NCBI GenBank assembly: GCA_026413225.1
Contig: CM048572.1
Span: 9,176,001 to 9,240,000 of the forward strand
DNA length: 64,000 nucleotides
Source: Otis tarda
Taxonomy: Eukaryota > Chordata > Aves > Otidiformes > Otididae
Direction of reading: 5' to 3'
The position numbers and the translations under genes are program-made. The notes under the pieces are model-generated. The model was given only the letters and a program-made list of their open reading frames with translations. It made no database searches and was not told the origin of the DNA. Of this stretch, positions 60,901 through 64,000 are shown in pieces (the stretch's first letter is position 1; every line of letters begins with the position of its first letter).

Positions 60901-61381
60901 TTTATATGGTTAAAGGTCTAAGCAGCATTGATTTTTAATAATAGTGCTAAGAAACACTATTTAAAATAATTTTGCTGGTACAAAATTTAAAGTTGCAAAA
61001 TCTGCAGATACACTAAGTTACATTAAACTACAAAAAAGTCTGGGTATGCCCCTTATGAGTCTAAGAAAGTTTCCCTTGGGACACCCTAACCAATCACAGT
61101 TTTTATTTCTTTCTTTGGCTTTTCTTCTGGAGGGGAAGATGAATGATGCTAACAAGCAAGAATGCTGTGACCTAGTTGTTCTAAAGTAAGCAACAGTCAG
61201 GTTTGTTACCAAAGCTGAAGGCATCACTCTGTGCCAAACACGCCTTTCCAACAGAACTTCTTTTTGGCTATACTGGAGATGTTACTCACTATATCTGCAG
61301 TTGACATGATTAAGATTCACTGTTACAATAAAAAGCTTAAATAAAAAAATCACTTTCAAATTAAAAAAAAAAAAAAAAAAA
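60901..61381 (+). other. Possible transcript 3' end or retrocopy tail
   Basis: The 19-A run at 61363-61381 is preceded by two AATAAA signals (61327-61332 and 61340-61345). The second ends 17 bases before the run, the normal distance of a polyadenylation signal from its tail. This is what the end of a reverse-transcribed mRNA looks like, or a genuine 3' UTR with a genomic A tract. The 400 bases upstream have no coding sequence and could be untranslated region. No duplicated flank was found. Confidence 0.3.
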
Positions 61382-64000
61382 GAGGAACAGTGTCTCAAGC
61401 AAAAAGACTGGAATAAAATAATTGAAACATCATGCAAAAAGTATCATTTAGATTTCTTAAGGAACTCAAAAAGGAAAGGTAACGAAGATAGATTCTTCAA
61501 ATATGACTTTTGAATATAATAGTGTAAATTTTACTCAAGCACCTTTTTGCACGAAAAGTGGCCACAAAGCTTGGATTGTGGATTTTGCATCTACTTACCT
61601 AATTTACAAGTGAGGTAGAGTAAAATACAGATTTTCTGATATAGAAATGCCACTTGAGCAAGAAGCTAGCTTATTTGGAAATCTGTGTTATATTAAGAAA
61701 TAAAATATATCTCTATCAAGATAGCAGACTGTAAACAGAGTATGTTTTTCTTTAACTACTTTATTTTCAAAGCAGTTGTCTGAGTTACCGTGTTGTCATA
61801 AGCATCCCTGTATCCATTCTTATTACATTTCCAGAAGAAATTTAATTTATTTTTCAACAGAAATTTTTAAGACTTACTGTTTTTCATTTATAGAATTGCT
61901 CAAAACTTTTTCAAACTACAATTTTCACAAAACCCAAGCAAATTGCACGCTAACATTTCTGCTCACATTTTTTTTGTTTCAAACCAGTCCATAGTAATGC
62001 CTCCAGTGCAGTGCCAGAGTAACATGACTGTGCAAGGTGTGTTGCACATCCCAAGACCGCTCTTTTTGTGGCAGGTGTGCTTACTTTGACCCACATAGCA
62101 GCACACAAATGACCAGTCACCTTATTTCAGCTCTTTTGAGTGTATGGCTGGCCATTTTCTCATTTATTAAGCATAGCACTGCCACTGAAATATTTTCCCC
62201 GGTCTTCATTACCCTGGGGAATGTTTAATTTTGAAAGCAGTAGGACACAATCATGACAATGGCCTTATGAAAATATGGCTAATTTCCTGCTTTAAACAAA
62301 CCTAAAATTGATGTCTCAAGCTGCACTGCTGTTTCACATGATCTCTGTGTAGGTATCTCATCTTTTTCACTTCTGCCCCACCCAGTAATGAAGTCTCCCT
62401 AAATGAGGACTGCTTTCTTTTTCTTTTCATTTTTGCTAACAGATACTACATTTTGGAAAGTCACTCTCCACATATGGGTAACCTCAGTGCAAAGTGCAAA
62501 TGTGACAGATTTCATCCTCTGTCTCACAAATGTCCAAGAGGTCATAAGGAATCTGAATAACAATTACTAGGATTTCCATTTTCTACACCATAAATTGTCT
62601 CCATTTACTAAGCAGTGTCTAAACTTAGCATACATTTCTTCCATATCTTACATATGACGAATATGCTATTTTTTCATTTAATTTTTTTTTTTATTGCCTA
62701 CTTGATGCAAACAAAGGATCTTTCTGAAGGTCAAGGTATTGATCTAATTCAACCCAAGAGGCTCATTCCCATCCAGTGACAGATGCAAGGTACCTGTGGG
62801 ATAATGGACTCCTGAGAATAACCTGTGAAAAGGACAGTAGGATGGGTCTTCAAAGAATACTGCTAAAATTGCAGCATTATTGAGTTATTTCTCCTTTATG
62901 TCTTCTTGAGCATAAAATTGAAACTGTAAAGAGAACATGCAAAGAACTTGGATGTATGGGGTCTCACTGTATCATACTTATGGTAGACCCCGAATTAATA
63001 AAGAAGTAAAAATACTTGACCATTATCTGTGACATGGACTCTGCATTTTTATTGTTAAAATTCTGACCTTCTATCCAAATTCTACCTAAAATTAGAAGCC
63101 ATGTAATGACAGCATTTGGCTGAGCTGAGATGGGAATTTGCTGAAGAGGAAATTCCCTTTTGAATAATTAAGTCACTTTTCTGTCTGTTTTTCTCCTTTC
63201 CTCATCAGATTTCTACTATATGGAAGGAAGTAACATTCTCTTTTCACTGTTGATGAGATAATACTGATGATCTAAGTAATTTCTTGCTGCTCCTATGTAT
63301 TTAATAAGGCATCTACAATTAGTGGTTAAAGTCAGCTTATTTTAACAAATTATAGAACGTAATTGGTTTAGTGGTAGGTATGCATGACTAAACTTTATTC
63401 AGCTCTTTAACATAATCAAAGAATTATGAATTTATTTTGTCATTGCCAAACAATACTGTTACATTTTAAACTACTAAATGATAAAAATGAATGTAATATC
63501 TGTGCTGTTATTTATATATTTATGCTCACGATCCTTTTCAGAAACCTATTCCTAGATTTCTATTTCACAAGGTTTCACTGAATAAGTATAAGCAATATAT
63601 TAGCAACCAGGGAGGATGATGGCACAGATGGAACTATGATCAGATAGGATGCAGAGACACATGCATTAAAAAAAAAGTTCAACTGATTGTAATAATGGTG
63701 TATCATTGATAAAATCAGTGTATAGACAAGAACACAGATCATAGGATAGTGCTTCACCCTTACTTTGCATAGTCTTTCATCTGTGTCATAACTGATGGTC
63801 TTCTCAATTCAGAAATTTTTAGTGCTCTGGTTATGAGAAACTTTCTACTATTTTGCTTCTCTCAGTGACATCTTATTATAATTACTCCCTCAGCACATCC
63901 CCCTTATTGGACCATTTGGTTTCCCCAAGGGATCCTCTTTTTCTTGTTCCTCCTTCCATCTCCACTCCCGGACTCCATGTTCAGCCAGATACCTTGAAGC
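61382..64000. other. Non-coding stretch to the window end
   Basis: AT-rich single-copy DNA with short T/A runs (for example around 62682-62692). No open frame of note, no recognised repeat family, and no sign of a gene running off the right edge. Confidence 0.55.

Noticed and set aside
1-64000. CRISPR array, operon, prophage or other prokaryotic system
   Set aside because: There are no regularly spaced repeats, no dense co-directional open frames and no ribosome-binding pattern. Base composition, CpG depletion and old vertebrate-type repeats indicate animal nuclear DNA.

Overview
The window reads as vertebrate nuclear DNA without a recognisable gene. It is AT-rich and mostly CpG-poor. Single-base A/T runs of 13-23 bases are scattered through it. 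There are no operons, Shine-Dalgarno sites or dense open frames of a prokaryotic or viral kind. The longest open frames (about 170, 148 and 135 codons) are no longer than expected by chance, several lack an ATG, and none resembles a protein family I know. The few interspersed repeats I can recognise are old and degenerate: two MIR/CORE-SINE-like fragments, one LINE-type 3' tail of the L2/CR1 kind, and one fragment of a repeat I associate with reptiles and birds. Mammalian Alu, B1 and young L1 are absent. Low repeat density plus these relics best fits a bird, or more broadly an archosaur or other sauropsid. This is inference, not proof. I call the region intergenic or a very large intron (gene-desert type).

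Layout. Positions 1-6.6 kb are ordinary non-coding DNA with an AT-rich core at 2.0-3.2 kb. A compact CpG cluster with a CACGTG box lies at 6.98-7.10 kb, and a MIR-like relic at 12.3 kb. A LINE-type tail is at 14.1 kb and a 23-bp tandem duplication at 14.8 kb. The clearest CpG-island-like patch is at 15.66-15.97 kb, with about 20 CpGs in about 310 bp. A regulatory-looking block at 25.0-25.4 kb holds an exact 13-bp Maf recognition element between inverted SOX/TCF-like cores. At 27.2-27.9 kb there are two palindromes and a G-rich polypurine tract. A second MIR-like relic follows at 28.4-28.6 kb and the old reptile/bird repeat at 33.25 kb. An exact Grainyhead-type palindrome sits at 36.25 kb. At 38.2-38.75 kb a TATA-like box precedes a possible 120-nt phase-1 symmetric exon. 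An LTR-like promoter/poly-A segment lies at 41.2-41.5 kb. The next 12 kb is plain apart from palindromic sites, including a back-to-back AP-1 doublet at 48.58 kb. From 54 to 58 kb the sequence is richer in GC: a possible terminal exon, a GC-rich segment ending in a TATA-like box, a CTCF-like site, a second CpG-rich patch, and a 20-bp SMAD-like palindrome fused to a GC box. The remainder to 64 kb is AT-rich, with one poly-A run preceded by two AATAAA signals at 61.36 kb.

How it may work together. With no gene visible, the sensible reading is a regulatory landscape. It has a few isolated CpG-rich patches that could be distal promoters or enhancers, several unusually perfect palindromic factor sites, and one insulator-like site. 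Nothing here shows a complete system. The strongest leads are the 15.7 kb CpG patch, the MARE block, the AP-1 doublet, the 54-58 kb GC-rich cluster and the possible 38.6 kb exon. All need comparison with other genomes and with RNA data.
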